A DNA stretch of 64,000 nt from Leclercia adecarboxylata (lineage in GTDB: Bacteria; Pseudomonadota; Gammaproteobacteria; Enterobacterales; Enterobacteriaceae). The notes beneath the pieces were generated by a model. The model had not been told where the DNA came from, did not search any database, and saw nothing but the letters and a program-made list of their open reading frames with translations. Location: assembly GCF_023639785.1 (NCBI RefSeq), contig NZ_CP098325.1, positions 62,001 to 126,000 on the forward strand, read 5' to 3'. Made by a program: the position numbers and the translations under genes. Of the stretch, positions 13,613-23,553 are shown piece by piece (within the stretch, counting starts at the first letter, position 1; each line of letters opens with the position of its first letter).

Positions 13613-15931
13613 ATGAAAATCAGTGATGGAAACTGGCTTATTCAACCCGGGCTGAACGTGACATATCCGGTTCAGGTATTCGATGTGGAGCAGCAGGGCA
13701 ATGACCTGGTGGTGTACGTCGCCCCGCGTGACGTGCGCGAGCGTGCCTGGCAGCTCGACAGCCTGATGTTTACGGTGCGTCTGTTTTCCCCGCAGGAGGG
13801 GATTGTCGGGGTGCGTATCGAGCACTTCCAGGGGGCGCTCAATAACGGCCCACACTATCCCCTCAACGTCCTGAAAGACGTTAACGTGCAGATCGAAAAC
13901 AACGCGGAACTGGCGGAGCTGAAAAGCGGTAACGTCAGCGTGCGCGTCACCAAAGGCGAGTTCTGGTCGCTGGATTTCTTCAGGAACGGGCAGCGCATCA
14001 CCGGCAGCCAGCTGAAAAACAACGGCTACGTGCAGGACGGCAACACCGATCGCAACTACATGTTTGAGCGGCTGGATCTGGGCGTGGGCGAAACCGTCTA
14101 CGGCCTGGGCGAGCGCTTCACCGCCCTGGTGCGCAACGGCCAGACGGTCGAGACCTGGAACCGCGACGGCGGCACCAGCACCGAGCAGTCGTACAAGAAT
14201 ATCCCGTTCTACCTCACCAACCGCGGCTACGGCGTGCTGGTCAACCACCCGGAAAACGTCTCGTTTGAAATCGGCTCCGAGAAAGTGTCGAAGGTGCAGT
14301 TCAGCGTCGAGGGCGAGTATCTGGAGTACTTCGTCATCGATGGTCCGACGCCAAAAGAGGTGCTGAATCGCTATACGCAGTTCACCGGCCGACCGGCGCT
14401 GCCGCCTGCGTGGTCTTTCGGCCTGTGGCTCACCACCTCGTTCACTACCAACTACGACGAAGCCACGGTCAACAGCTTTATCGACGGCATGGCCGAGCGC
14501 GACCTGCCCCTGCACGTCTTCCACTTCGACTGCTTCTGGATGAAGGCCTTCCAGTGGTGCGACTTCGAGTGGGATCCGGTCACCTTCCCGGACCCGGAAG
14601 GGATGATCCGTCGCCTGAAGGAGAAAGGGCTGAAGGTCTGCGTGTGGATCAACCCGTACATCGGGCAGAAATCGCCGGTCTTTAAAGAGCTGAAAGAGAA
14701 GGGCTATCTCCTGAAACGCCCGGACGGCTCCCTGTGGCAGTGGGATAAATGGCAGCCAGGGCTGGCGATCTATGACTTCACCAACCCGGACGCCTGCAAA
14801 TGGTACGCCGACAAGCTGAAAGGCCTGGTGGATATCGGTGTCGACTGCTTTAAAACCGACTTCGGCGAGCGCATCCCGACGGACGTGCAGTGGTTCGACG
14901 GCTCCGATCCGCAGAAGATGCACAACCACTACGCCTACATCTACAACGAGCTGGTGTGGAACGTGCTGAAAGAGACGGTGGGCGAAGAAGAGGCGGTGCT
15001 GTTTGCCCGTTCAGCGTCCGTGGGTGCGCAACAGTTCCCGGTGCACTGGGGCGGCGACTGCTACGCCAACTACGAGTCGATGGCCGAAAGCCTGCGCGGC
15101 GGGCTGTCCATTGGCCTCTCCGGGTTCGGGTTCTGGAGCCACGATATCGGCGGGTTCGAAAATACCGCCCCGGCGCACGTCTATAAACGCTGGTGCGCGT
15201 TCGGGCTGCTTTCCAGCCACAGCCGTCTGCACGGCAGCAAATCCTATCGGGTGCCCTGGGCGTATGACGACGAGTCCTGCGACGTGGTGCGCCATTTCAC
15301 CCAGCTTAAATGCCGGATGATGCCGTACCTCTATCGCCAGGCGGCGCTGGCCCGTGAGCTGGGTACGCCGATGCTGCGGGCGATGATGCTCGAGTTCCCG
15401 GACGATCCGGCCTGCGATTACCTTGACCGCCAGTACATGCTGGGGGATTCCGTGCTGGTCGCCCCGGTGTTTAGCGAGGCGGGTGACGTGCAGTTTTACC
15501 TGCCGGAGGGGCGCTGGACGCACCTGTGGCATAACGATGAGATCCAGGGCAGCCGCTGGCACACACAGCAGCATGATTTCCACAGCCTGCCGGTCTACGT
15601 GCGCGACAACACCCTGCTGGCGCTGGGCAACAACGACCAGAGGCCGGATTATGCCTGGAATGAAGGCACCGCCTTCCAGCTGTTTAACCTGGCCGATGGC
15701 GCGACGGCGGTAAGCGAAGTCCCTGCGGCAAACGGCGCGGTGGCCTTTACGCTTACCGCGACGCGCACCGGCGATACCCTGACGTTAAAAGGGAGCGGCG
15801 AGGCGCGGGGCTGGTCAGTCTGTTTGCGCAATGTGCAGCGGATCGGCGGGGTAAAAGGAGGGTCAAACGTCGGCAGCGAGTGGGGCGTAGTGGTGAAAGC
15901 GGAGGGGAACGAGGTGGTGATTCACCTCTGA
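13613..15931 (+). CDS. yicI: Alpha-xylosidase YicI (GH31)
   Basis: 772 residues, the same length as E. coli YicI. GH31 (beta/alpha)8 hydrolase; the nucleophile aspartate is in the KTDFGERIP motif (about residue 416) and the acid/base aspartate lies in the HWGGDC segment. [19 protein letters not shown] contributes the xylose-selective pocket. It removes alpha-1,6-linked xylose from the non-reducing end of xyloglucan fragments such as isoprimeverose. The gene follows yicJ with GAGGACGAAAGC as its ribosome region and is followed by a REP cluster. Confidence 0.96.
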   Translation: MKISDGNWLIQPGLNVTYPVQVFDVEQQGNDLVVYVAPRDVRERAWQLDSLMFTVRLFSPQEGIVGVRIEHFQGALNNGPHYPLNVLKDVNVQIENNAELAELKSGNVSVRVTKGEFWSLDFFRNGQRITGSQLKNNGYVQDGNTDRNYMFERLDLGVGETVYGLGERFTALVRNGQTVETWNRDGGTSTEQSYKNIPFYLTNRGYGVLVNHPENVSFEIGSEKVSKVQFSVEGEYLEYFVIDGPTPKEVLNRYTQFTGRPALPPAWSFGLWLTTSFTTNYDEATVNSFIDGMAERDLPLHVFHFDCFWMKAFQWCDFEWDPVTFPDPEGMIRRLKEKGLKVCVWINPYIGQKSPVFKELKEKGYLLKRPDGSLWQWDKWQPGLAIYDFTNPDACKWYADKLKGLVDIGVDCFKTDFGERIPTDVQWFDGSDPQKMHNHYAYIYNELVWNVLKETVGEEEAVLFARSASVGAQQFPVHWGGDCYANYESMAESLRGGLSIGLSGFGFWSHDIGGFENTAPAHVYKRWCAFGLLSSHSRLHGSKSYRVPWAYDDESCDVVRHFTQLKCRMMPYLYRQAALARELGTPMLRAMMLEFPDDPACDYLDRQYMLGDSVLVAPVFSEAGDVQFYLPEGRWTHLWHNDEIQGSRWHTQQHDFHSLPVYVRDNTLLALGNNDQRPDYAWNEGTAFQLFNLADGATAVSEVPAANGAVAFTLTATRTGDTLTLKGSGEARGWSVCLRNVQRIGGVKGGSNVGSEWGVVVKAEGNEVVIHL

Positions 15932-15944
15932 GCGGTCTGTTAAA

Positions 15945-16123
15945 CGCCCGGTGGCGCTACGCTTACCGGGCCTGCAATGTGGTTTTGTAGGCCGGGTAAG
16001 GCGAAGCCGCCACCCGGCGATGCAGTGCGGTCTGATGCCCGGTGACGCTGCGCTTACCGGGCCTACGGATCGTGCAAGCTGTGGTTTTTGTAGGCCGGGT
16101 AAGGTGAAGCCGCCACCCGGCGT
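15945..16123. repeat. Cluster of four REP units (BIME-like)
   Basis: Four alternating REP palindromes in ~180 bp between the convergent yicI and yicH genes: repeated gcccggtggcgctacgcttaccgggc and gtaggccgggtaaggcgaag motifs. BIME arrays of this kind bind gyrase/IHF and stabilise upstream mRNA in enterobacteria. Confidence 0.9.
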
Positions 16124-16135
16124 TGTCCGGAGCCA

Positions 16136-17839
16136 CTAGGGTGAAGCAACCGGCTGCTCAACCGTACTCACCGCCCCGCCCGTCATTGTCTGCGTCACCT
16201 GCTGTTTATCCATATTTATTGCGCTAAGCCTGCCGTTGACCGTCGGTTTCAACGGGGAATCCTTCTGCACGTTGCCGCTGGCGGTGAGCTGAATATTGCC
16301 GTCGCCGGTCACCGGCAGCGCCGGCCAGCCCCACTGCTGGATCACGTTCAAGGGGACGCCGCGCCCGGTCAGGTTGACGGACGTCTGGCGCACCGGCGTC
16401 TGCGATACCGTCGCTTTTGCCTCCAGAATGCCTTTCTCCGTAAAGGCGCTCAGTTCGCTGATGGAAATTGTCGAGGCGTTAGCCGAGAGCGTCAGCGACG
16501 GACGGCGCACGTCCACGCGGTTAAAGGTGGCGGCCGCGCCGTTCAGCGTGGCGGTGCCCGCCCATACGCCCCACTCACGATCTTTCGCCAGCTGCAGGTT
16601 GGTGCCGTAACCGTCCAGGGAGGTGATCTGCCACGGGAAATCAGTATCGACGTCGATCACCAGGTTACGGCTCAGGCCAAATTTACGCAGCGTGACGCTG
16701 TTCAGCCACTCCGGCAGGGTCGTCATCCACTGGGTTTTCCAGTTCTCCGGCAGGGTGTATTCCAGCCCGGCGACGGCGACATCATCCAGCACCAGCGCTT
16801 TACCGCTGCGCAACCAGTTGCCGGAGGTGCGCACCATCCCGCCTTCCCAGCGCGAGGTGAACTGGCGCAGGGCGATCCCCTGCGGGGCGAATTCGGCGTT
16901 CAGGATCGGGTCGAACAGATGCAGTGAACCGTAGATAAATTCACTCGCGTTCATCGACAGGCGACCGTCCTCACTCTCCCAGTCGCCCTGGATAAGGGTC
17001 AGGTTGCGCAGATTTAAATCGAGATCGGTTACCGCCCAGTCCGGCCCCTGCAGGCTGGCGTCGGTCACATCGAGGCGGCCAATCTGCAACGACGGCAGGG
17101 TGGTGATGGGGGCAAAGAAGTCGGCCAGGGATTTATCGCTCTGCAGGCGGATGTCGTTCAGGCGCATGTTGTCCACCTTCCAGCCGCCGTTGGCGTCGCG
17201 GCGCGCGGTGCCGGTGAGCGAGCCCCGGGCCATATCTGCGCCGATGGTGGTCAGCACCACCTCTTTATCGCTCAGCTCGCCTTCAATCAGCACGTTACTG
17301 GCCGGAACGCCGTTCAGCGTCAGCGACCCGGCGCTGATCTGGATCTGGGCTTTTTTGCCCAGCACGTTACCTGCTTCAGGATCCCAGGGCCGCACGCCGC
17401 CGGTCACCTTCTGGGCGCTCAGGTCCCACGCGGTATTCGGGCTGTTAAACGCCATGTTATTCAGCAGCAGACGATCGGCCTTAAAAGGAAGAGGTGCGGT
17501 CTGCGGGGAGAGGTTCAGCGTGCCGTCAAACAGGGTGATGGTATCCATGTGCAGCGGATCGGTGAGCTGGCGGCTGCTCACGCCAATATCCACCATTTTT
17601 GCGACCAGCGTCGCGGGCTGGCCATCGCGCCCGAAGGTGACGTTTTTCAGCACCAGGTGTGTGGGGGACGAGAAGCGGTGATCCATCAGGTCGAAGTTGA
17701 GTTCGTAATCGGTGTTTACCGTGATCCAGTTGCTGACCTGCGCTGCGCCCCAGCGGGTCTGGACAAGGATATAGAGCGCGAGGATCGCAATAAGCAGGAC
17801 GGCCAGAATACCGACGAGAAGCTTTCCAATAAATTTCAT
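16136..17839 (-). CDS. yicH: AsmA family protein YicH
   Basis: 567 residues. A single N-terminal membrane helix (KLLVGILAVLLIAILALYIL, residues ~6-25) anchors a large periplasmic beta-rich part with AsmA-like features (NVTFGRDGQPATLVAKMVDI; LQIGRLDVTDASLQGPDWAV). YicH is one of the six AsmA-like proteins of E. coli; relatives (TamB, YhdP, YdbH) form hydrophobic grooves that carry phospholipids to the outer membrane. YicH itself has a minor, poorly defined role. Single gene between the REP cluster and xanP. Confidence 0.93.
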   Translation of the reverse strand: MKFIGKLLVGILAVLLIAILALYILVQTRWGAAQVSNWITVNTDYELNFDLMDHRFSSPTHLVLKNVTFGRDGQPATLVAKMVDIGVSSRQLTDPLHMDTITLFDGTLNLSPQTAPLPFKADRLLLNNMAFNSPNTAWDLSAQKVTGGVRPWDPEAGNVLGKKAQIQISAGSLTLNGVPASNVLIEGELSDKEVVLTTIGADMARGSLTGTARRDANGGWKVDNMRLNDIRLQSDKSLADFFAPITTLPSLQIGRLDVTDASLQGPDWAVTDLDLNLRNLTLIQGDWESEDGRLSMNASEFIYGSLHLFDPILNAEFAPQGIALRQFTSRWEGGMVRTSGNWLRSGKALVLDDVAVAGLEYTLPENWKTQWMTTLPEWLNSVTLRKFGLSRNLVIDVDTDFPWQITSLDGYGTNLQLAKDREWGVWAGTATLNGAAATFNRVDVRRPSLTLSANASTISISELSAFTEKGILEAKATVSQTPVRQTSVNLTGRGVPLNVIQQWGWPALPVTGDGNIQLTASGNVQKDSPLKPTVNGRLSAINMDKQQVTQTMTGGAVSTVEQPVASP

Positions 17840-17924
17840 GGTCTTCCATCACGTAAAACGCACATAAAGGAGTTATGCACGATTTATACGCAATGCTCAA
17901 GGCGGGAATGGTGTAATTACGTGT

Positions 17925-17950
17925 CACGGCAGCAGTTGCCTGCTGCCGTG
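17925..17950 (-). terminator. Hairpin downstream of xanP
   Basis: Perfect 10-bp stem CACGGCAGCA/TGCTGCCGTG with a 6-nt loop, 9 bases after the xanP stop. No T-run follows, so it may be a weak terminator or an mRNA-stabilising hairpin. Confidence 0.5.
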
Positions 17951-17958
17951 AAAGGGGA

Positions 17959-19350
17959 TCAGTTTTTTTCTGGCGGGAAAATCAGGTTCAGGACGATAGC
18001 GGTGATCCCGCCGGCGGCGATGCCGGAAGAGAGCAGGTTCTTCACCCAGTCCGGGGCGAACTGCAGGATCAGCGGCTGCTGAGAAACACCCAGACCCACC
18101 GCCAGCGACAGGGCAATGATCATGATAGCGCGGCGGTTCAGCGGCTCGCGGGAGACGATACGCACGCCCGATGCCGCGATGGTGCCAAACATCACCAGCG
18201 TTGCACCACCCAGTACCGGCTCAGGGATGTGCTGCACAAAGCCGCTCACTGCCGGGAACAGGCCGAGCACGATCAGCATCAGCGCCACGACAAAGCCCAC
18301 GTAGCGGCTGGCAACGCCGGTCAGCTGGATCACACCGTTGTTCTGGCCGAAGCAGGAGTTCGGGAAGGTATTGAACACGCCGGAGACAAAAGAGTTCAGG
18401 CCGTTTGCCAGCACGCCGCCCTTCAGGCGCTTCATGTACAGCGGACCAGAGACCGGCTGTTCAGAGACGTCAGAGGTTGCGGTAATGTCGCCGATGGTTT
18501 CCAGAGAGGTGATCATGAATACCAGCATCAGCGGCAGAAGCAGGTTCCAGTCAATGCCCAGGCCATAGTAGAGCGGTGTCGGGACCATAATCAGCGGGCT
18601 GTCGGTCGGGGCAGCAGACTGCGGCAGCATGCCCATCGCCCAGGCAGCCAGGTAGCCTGCGGCCATGGCAATCACCAGCGACGCGACGCGCAGGTACGGG
18701 TTGCGCTGACGGTTAAGCAAAATAATGATTGCCAGCACGATGCCCGCCAGCAGCAGGTTTTTCGGTGCGCCGAAGGTGTGGTCGTTCATCGCCGCATAGC
18801 CGCCGCCGATGGAGGTCAGGCCTACCTGAATCAGCGACAGGCCGATAATCATCACCACCACGCCGGAAACCAGCGGGGTAATGATGCGGCGCGCCAGGTG
18901 AAGAACACGGGAGATGACCATTTCGGTGCAGCTCGCCAGCATCAGGGTACCGAACAGCGCCGCCATCATCGTTGGCACATCCGCGCCGCCGGTTTTCAGC
19001 GCTGTGCCGCCCATGATCAGCGGGGCGACAAAGTTAAAGCTGGTGCCCTGAATCGACAGCAGACCGGAGCCCACCGGGCCCCAGGCTTTAATCTGAATGA
19101 TGGACGCCACGCCCGAGGCAAACAGCGACATGCTGATGATGTGTTGCGTGTCCTGCGCCGGTAATCCGAGCGCCTGGCAGATCAGCAGAGCGGGAGTAAT
19201 AACGGCCACAAACATGGCCAGCAGGTGCTGACAGGCGGCGAACAAGGTCTGCGCCAGCGGCGGACGATCTTCAAGACGGTAAATCAGTTCACTGTTTTGC
19301 GTCTGCGCAATCGGTTGCGCATCCTGCTGTTCAACGGCGTTAACGGACAT
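17959..19350 (-). CDS. xanP: Xanthine permease XanP
   Basis: 463 residues from ATG 19350, aligning with the E. coli start MSV; an upstream in-frame start would add 19 residues not found in the family. NAT/NCS2 carrier with 14 membrane segments. Signature elements: [20 protein letters not shown] with the conserved His, the [20 protein letters not shown] motif with the essential Glu in helix 8, and [20 protein letters not shown] in helices 9-10. It is a proton-coupled high-affinity xanthine transporter in the inner membrane. A PurR-like box lies about 50 bases upstream. Confidence 0.96.
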   Translation of the reverse strand: MSVNAVEQQDAQPIAQTQNSELIYRLEDRPPLAQTLFAACQHLLAMFVAVITPALLICQALGLPAQDTQHIISMSLFASGVASIIQIKAWGPVGSGLLSIQGTSFNFVAPLIMGGTALKTGGADVPTMMAALFGTLMLASCTEMVISRVLHLARRIITPLVSGVVVMIIGLSLIQVGLTSIGGGYAAMNDHTFGAPKNLLLAGIVLAIIILLNRQRNPYLRVASLVIAMAAGYLAAWAMGMLPQSAAPTDSPLIMVPTPLYYGLGIDWNLLLPLMLVFMITSLETIGDITATSDVSEQPVSGPLYMKRLKGGVLANGLNSFVSGVFNTFPNSCFGQNNGVIQLTGVASRYVGFVVALMLIVLGLFPAVSGFVQHIPEPVLGGATLVMFGTIAASGVRIVSREPLNRRAIMIIALSLAVGLGVSQQPLILQFAPDWVKNLLSSGIAAGGITAIVLNLIFPPEKN

Positions 19351-19401
19351 CTGCTGCGACCCCTGGAGGAAAAGCGGGCATTTTAGCCGAGTGGATGAGA
19401 A

Positions 19402-19417
19402 AAGCAAACGATTGCCA
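19402..19417. promoter_or_regulatory. Putative PurR operator upstream of xanP
   Basis: AAGCAAACGATTGCCA matches the PurR consensus (ACGCAAACGNTTNCGT) in the central 11 positions. It is ~52 bases upstream of the xanP start, in the xanP-gltS divergent region. Purine-linked control of a xanthine permease makes sense. Confidence 0.5.
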
Positions 19418-19574
19418 ACAAAAAACGCAGAGAAATTCTACTGCAAAATACGCCTTTTTCTGTCCCGACGCGGCAAAGTTCATTACACTCCTGCTCCCGA
19501 TTGTGGTTATAACGCGCAATCGTTACAGGAAAACGCGCATGTTGATGGAGCACGTGCCTTTAAAGGAGCCCACT

Positions 19575-20777
19575 ATGATTCATCTCGATACATTGTCGAC
19601 CCTCGTTGCGGCAACACTTGTTTTACTGCTTGGCCGTAAACTGGTTCACAGCGTCCCCTTTCTCAAAAAATACACCATCCCGGAGCCCGTCGCGGGCGGA
19701 TTGCTGGCCGCCATTGCGCTGCTGGTGCTCAAAAAAAGCATGGGTTGGGAAATCAACTTTGACATGACCTTAAAAGACCCGCTGATGCTGGCCTTTTTCG
19801 CCACCATCGGCCTGAACGCCAACCTGTCCAGCCTGCGGGCAGGCGGCAAAGTGCTGGGGGTGTTCTTGATTGTGGTGGTCGGGCTGCTGGTGATGCAGAA
19901 CGCCATCGGCATCGGTATGGCGTCGCTGCTGGGGCTGGATCCGCTGATGGGTCTGCTGGCCGGTTCGATCACCCTGTCGGGCGGACACGGTACCGGTGCG
20001 GCATGGAGTAAGCTGTTTATTGAACGCTACGGCTTCCAGAATGCCACCGAAGTGGCGATGGCTTGCGCCACCTTCGGGCTGGTGCTGGGCGGCCTGATTG
20101 GCGGCCCGGTGGCGCGCTATCTGGTGAAGCACTCCACCACCCCGAACGGCTGCCCGGACGATGAGATCACGCCGTCTGCCTTTGAAAAGCCGGACGTTGG
20201 GCGCATGATCACCTCTCTGGTGCTGATTGAAACCATTGCCCTGATCGCCATCTGCCTGACGGCAGGTAAAGTGATTGCACAATTGCTGGCGGGTTCCGCG
20301 CTGGAGCTGCCGGTCTTTGTCTGCGTGCTCTTTGTCGGGGTGATCCTCAGCAACAGTCTCTCACTGCTGGGCTTTTATCGCGTCTTTGAGCGGGCGGTAT
20401 CGGTGCTGGGTAACGTCTGCCTGTCGCTGTTCCTGGCGATGGCGCTGATGAGCCTCAAGCTGTGGGAGCTGGCGTCGCTGGCCCTGCCAATGCTGGCGAT
20501 TCTGGGGGTACAGACCCTGTTTATGGCGCTCTACGCTGTCTTCGTCACCTGGCGACTGATGGGCAAAAACTACGATGCGGCAGTGCTGGCGGCAGGACAC
20601 TGCGGCTTTGGTATGGGGGCAACGCCGACGGCGATCGCCAACATGCAGGCCATTACCGAGCGCTTTGGCCCGTCGCATATGGCGTTTCTGGTGGTACCGA
20701 TGGTGGGGGCGTTCTTTATTGATATCGTCAACGCGATCGTCATTAAGCTCTATCTGATGTTGCCAATCTACGGCTGA
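19575..20777 (+). CDS. gltS: Sodium/glutamate symporter GltS
   Basis: 400 residues from ATG 19575, preceded by AAAGGAG; longer in-frame starts upstream are not conserved. An inner-membrane ESS-family carrier with two inverted repeats of five helices, each with a GGxGxG-type re-entrant loop: LSGGHGTGAAWSKLFIERYG in the first half and LAAGHCGFGMGATPTAIANM in the second. It takes up L- and D-glutamate with Na+. Divergent from xanP and convergent with recG, whose stop codon begins at the very next base. Confidence 0.96.
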   Translation: MIHLDTLSTLVAATLVLLLGRKLVHSVPFLKKYTIPEPVAGGLLAAIALLVLKKSMGWEINFDMTLKDPLMLAFFATIGLNANLSSLRAGGKVLGVFLIVVVGLLVMQNAIGIGMASLLGLDPLMGLLAGSITLSGGHGTGAAWSKLFIERYGFQNATEVAMACATFGLVLGGLIGGPVARYLVKHSTTPNGCPDDEITPSAFEKPDVGRMITSLVLIETIALIAICLTAGKVIAQLLAGSALELPVFVCVLFVGVILSNSLSLLGFYRVFERAVSVLGNVCLSLFLAMALMSLKLWELASLALPMLAILGVQTLFMALYAVFVTWRLMGKNYDAAVLAAGHCGFGMGATPTAIANMQAITERFGPSHMAFLVVPMVGAFFIDIVNAIVIKLYLMLPIYG

Positions 20778-22856
20778 TCAGGCGTTCGAGTAACGCTCGG
20801 TCTCTGGCATCCAGCGGTCGATTAACGCTGCCGCCTGTTCGGGGTAGCGTTCATGAATATGGCGTGCCAGACGCTGAACTTCAGGGATCATGCCCTGATC
20901 GCGCAGTAAATCCGCCACTTTAAATTCGGCATTACCGGTCTGACGGGTGCCGAGCAACTCACCCGGCCCACGAATCTCCAGATCCTGTTGCGCAATCACA
21001 AAGCCGTCGTTGCTGTCGCGCAAAACCTGCAGGCGCTTCTGTGCCGTTTTCGACAGCGGGGCTTTATAAAGCAGCACGCAGTGGGAGGCCACCGCGCCAC
21101 GTCCGACGCGGCCACGCAGCTGGTGCAGCTGGGCCAGACCCAGACGCTCCGGGTTTTCGATGATCATCAGGCTGGCGTTAGGCACGTCCACCCCCACTTC
21201 AATTACCGTGGTGGCGATCAGCAGATGCAGCTCGCCCTGCTTGAAGGCCTGCATCACCGCCTGTTTCTCGGCAGGCTTCATGCGGCCATGCACCAGGCCG
21301 ACGTTCAACTCCGGCAGGGCCAGCTTTAACTCTTCCCAGGTGGCTTCTGCCGCCTGCGCTTCCAGCAGGTCGGACTCTTCAATCAATGTGCAGACCCAGT
21401 AGGCCTGACGGCCTTCCTGGCAGGCGTTGCGCACGCGATCGATAATATCGCTGCGGCGCGTGTCAGGGATAGCGACAGTGGTCACTGGCGTACGCCCCGG
21501 GGGCAGTTCGTCGATGACGGAGGTGTCGAGATCGGCATAGGCGGTCATCGCCAGGGTGCGGGGGATCGGCGTCGCGGTCATGATCAGCTGGTGCGGATGG
21601 TACCCCTGCTGTAGCCCTTTCTCCCACAGCGCCAGACGCTGATGCACGCCGAACCGGTGCTGCTCATCAATGATCACCAGCGCCAGACCGTGAAACTGCA
21701 CCTGCTCCTGGAAGATGGCATGAGTACCAACAATCATCTGCACCTGACCGCTGGCAATCGCCTCCTGCTGCGCCTGTCGCGCCTTGCCTTTTTGCTTTCC
21801 GGCCAGCCAGCCCACTTCAACGCCCAGCGGCGCAAACCAGCTGCGGAAATTGTTCGCGTGCTGCTCGGCCAGCAGTTCGGTGGGCGCCATCAGCGCAACC
21901 TGTCTGCCGTGTGCAATGGCGCGCAGGGCGGCCAGGGCGGCCACCAGCGTTTTGCCCGAGCCCACGTCGCCCTGGACCAGGCGCATCATCGGCACGTCCA
22001 GCGCCATATCGCGCTCGATCTCGGCGGTCACGCGGGCCTGTGCTCCGGTAGGTTTAAACGGTAGCGAGGCCAGCAGTTTATCTTTTAAATCTTTACGGGC
22101 CGGGAGCGGCAGGGCGTGAAAACGCTGGGCACCGGCGCGTAACGCCAGCATGCTCAGGTTATGCGCCAGTAACTCTTCAAGGATGAGGCGTCGCTGTGCC
22201 GGATGCTGCCCGCTCTCTAAATCGCTTAGCTGCAGCGTCGGCGGCGGGCGATGCAGGGTACGCAATGCGTCAGGCAGGCTCATCATCCCTTGCGCCAGCT
22301 CGGGCGGCAGCAGTTCCGCTATGGCGCAGGTGTCCAGCAGCTCCAGCGCCTGATCGGTCAGCTTGCGCAGCGTCGCCTGCTTAACCCCTTCGGTGGTCGG
22401 GTAGACCGGGGTCAGCGTCTCCTGTAGCTCCGGCGTGCTGAGATCGCCCTGTACGCGGTACTCCGGGTGGATCATCTCCGCGCCGTATTTGCCGCGTTTG
22501 GCTTCGCCGTAGGCCAGCACCCGGCGCCCGGTAGCGAGACTGTTCTTCATTGCCGCGCTGAAGTTAAAAAAGCGCATCGTCAGAATGCCGGAGCCGTCGC
22601 TGATCTGGCAGGTCATCATCCGGCGGCCGCCGAAGGTGATGTTGCAGTTCAGGACTTCGCCTTCAACGGTGGCGTAAATGCCAGGCAGGAGTTCGCCGAT
22701 CTGATAAAGCTGGGTGCGGTCTTCGTAACGCAGGGGGAGATGCAGGAGGAGATCCTGCACGGTATGCAGGCCAATTTTTGCCAGTTTGCTGCTCTGGGCC
22801 GCGCCAACGCCCGTCAGGGAATTGAGCGGCACAGCATCCAGCAGACGGCCTTGCAT
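20778..22856 (-). CDS. recG: ATP-dependent DNA helicase RecG
   Basis: 692 residues. N-terminal OB/wedge domain (about 1-150) that splits fork DNA, then helicase motifs: Walker A GDVGSGKT near residue 295, DEQH box (IIDEQHRFGVHQR) near 395, motif III MTATPIPRTLAMT and motif VI QLRGRVGRG near 600. RecG reverses stalled replication forks and migrates Holliday junctions. Last gene of the rpoZ-spoT-trmH-recG operon; 3 bases separate its start from the trmH stop. Confidence 0.97.
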   Translation of the reverse strand: MQGRLLDAVPLNSLTGVGAAQSSKLAKIGLHTVQDLLLHLPLRYEDRTQLYQIGELLPGIYATVEGEVLNCNITFGGRRMMTCQISDGSGILTMRFFNFSAAMKNSLATGRRVLAYGEAKRGKYGAEMIHPEYRVQGDLSTPELQETLTPVYPTTEGVKQATLRKLTDQALELLDTCAIAELLPPELAQGMMSLPDALRTLHRPPPTLQLSDLESGQHPAQRRLILEELLAHNLSMLALRAGAQRFHALPLPARKDLKDKLLASLPFKPTGAQARVTAEIERDMALDVPMMRLVQGDVGSGKTLVAALAALRAIAHGRQVALMAPTELLAEQHANNFRSWFAPLGVEVGWLAGKQKGKARQAQQEAIASGQVQMIVGTHAIFQEQVQFHGLALVIIDEQHRFGVHQRLALWEKGLQQGYHPHQLIMTATPIPRTLAMTAYADLDTSVIDELPPGRTPVTTVAIPDTRRSDIIDRVRNACQEGRQAYWVCTLIEESDLLEAQAAEATWEELKLALPELNVGLVHGRMKPAEKQAVMQAFKQGELHLLIATTVIEVGVDVPNASLMIIENPERLGLAQLHQLRGRVGRGAVASHCVLLYKAPLSKTAQKRLQVLRDSNDGFVIAQQDLEIRGPGELLGTRQTGNAEFKVADLLRDQGMIPEVQRLARHIHERYPEQAAALIDRWMPETERYSNA

Positions 22857-22859
22857 GAT

Positions 22860-23549
22860 TTACTTCGCCGCCTGCATCGTGGCCCACCACGTCGCATCGG
22901 CTTCAATTTCGCCCTGCTGATTCACGTGGGGGTAGGGTAATTTTTTCTGCTTCGCCACTCTGGCCAGCACCGGATAACCGCCTTCAAACAGCAGGCGCTG
23001 CTGTTCCTCTTCCGGCAGCATGCTGTTTTCGCGCTGGTACATTCCGGCATTTTGCCGCTGACGCTGGGCTTCATACAGAATGAGTGCCGAGGCTACGGAG
23101 ACGTTCAGGGACTGCACCATGCCGATCATGGGAATGATGATGTCCCGATCCGCCAGATCTAACGCTTCCTGGGTGATCCCCGTTTTTTCCTGACCCATCA
23201 GAATGCAGGTCGGGCGGGTGTAATCAATCTCACGGAAATCGACGGCTTTGTCGGAAAGATGCGTCGCCAGCACCTGCATGCCGCGCCCTTTCAGATGCGA
23301 AATGGCTTCGCCAATGGTGTCGTGGGCTTTAACCTGTACCCAGCTGTTGCTGCCTGCGGCAGCCGAAGCCATGGGACGCATCCGCGTCCCCTTCCAGACG
23401 GCGTGCACTTCATGCACACCGACGGCATCTGCGGTACGGACGATAGCAGCAACGTTATGAGGTTTATGGACCTGCTCCATGCAGACCGTCAGATCGGGCT
23501 GACGCCTGGCGAGCATCTCACAGATGCGTGCATAACGCGTTGCATTCAT
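22860..23549 (-). CDS. trmH: tRNA (guanosine(18)-2'-O)-methyltransferase TrmH
   Basis: 229 residues. SPOUT-fold methyltransferase: motif 1 NVAAIVRTADAVG (catalytic Arg41), motif 2 CILMGQEKTGITQEALDLAD and motif 3 IIPMIGMVQSLNVSVASALI, which form the trefoil knot that binds S-adenosylmethionine. The C-terminal basic helix contacts tRNA. It methylates the ribose of G18 in the D-loop. Lies between spoT (4 bases upstream) and recG in a conserved operon. Confidence 0.96.
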   Translation of the reverse strand: MNATRYARICEMLARRQPDLTVCMEQVHKPHNVAAIVRTADAVGVHEVHAVWKGTRMRPMASAAAGSNSWVQVKAHDTIGEAISHLKGRGMQVLATHLSDKAVDFREIDYTRPTCILMGQEKTGITQEALDLADRDIIIPMIGMVQSLNVSVASALILYEAQRQRQNAGMYQRENSMLPEEEQQRLLFEGGYPVLARVAKQKKLPYPHVNQQGEIEADATWWATMQAAK

Positions 23550-23553
23550 AAAG

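Noticed and set aside
13589..14929. 446-codon frame opposite yicI
   Set aside because: Antisense shadow of the alpha-xylosidase gene.
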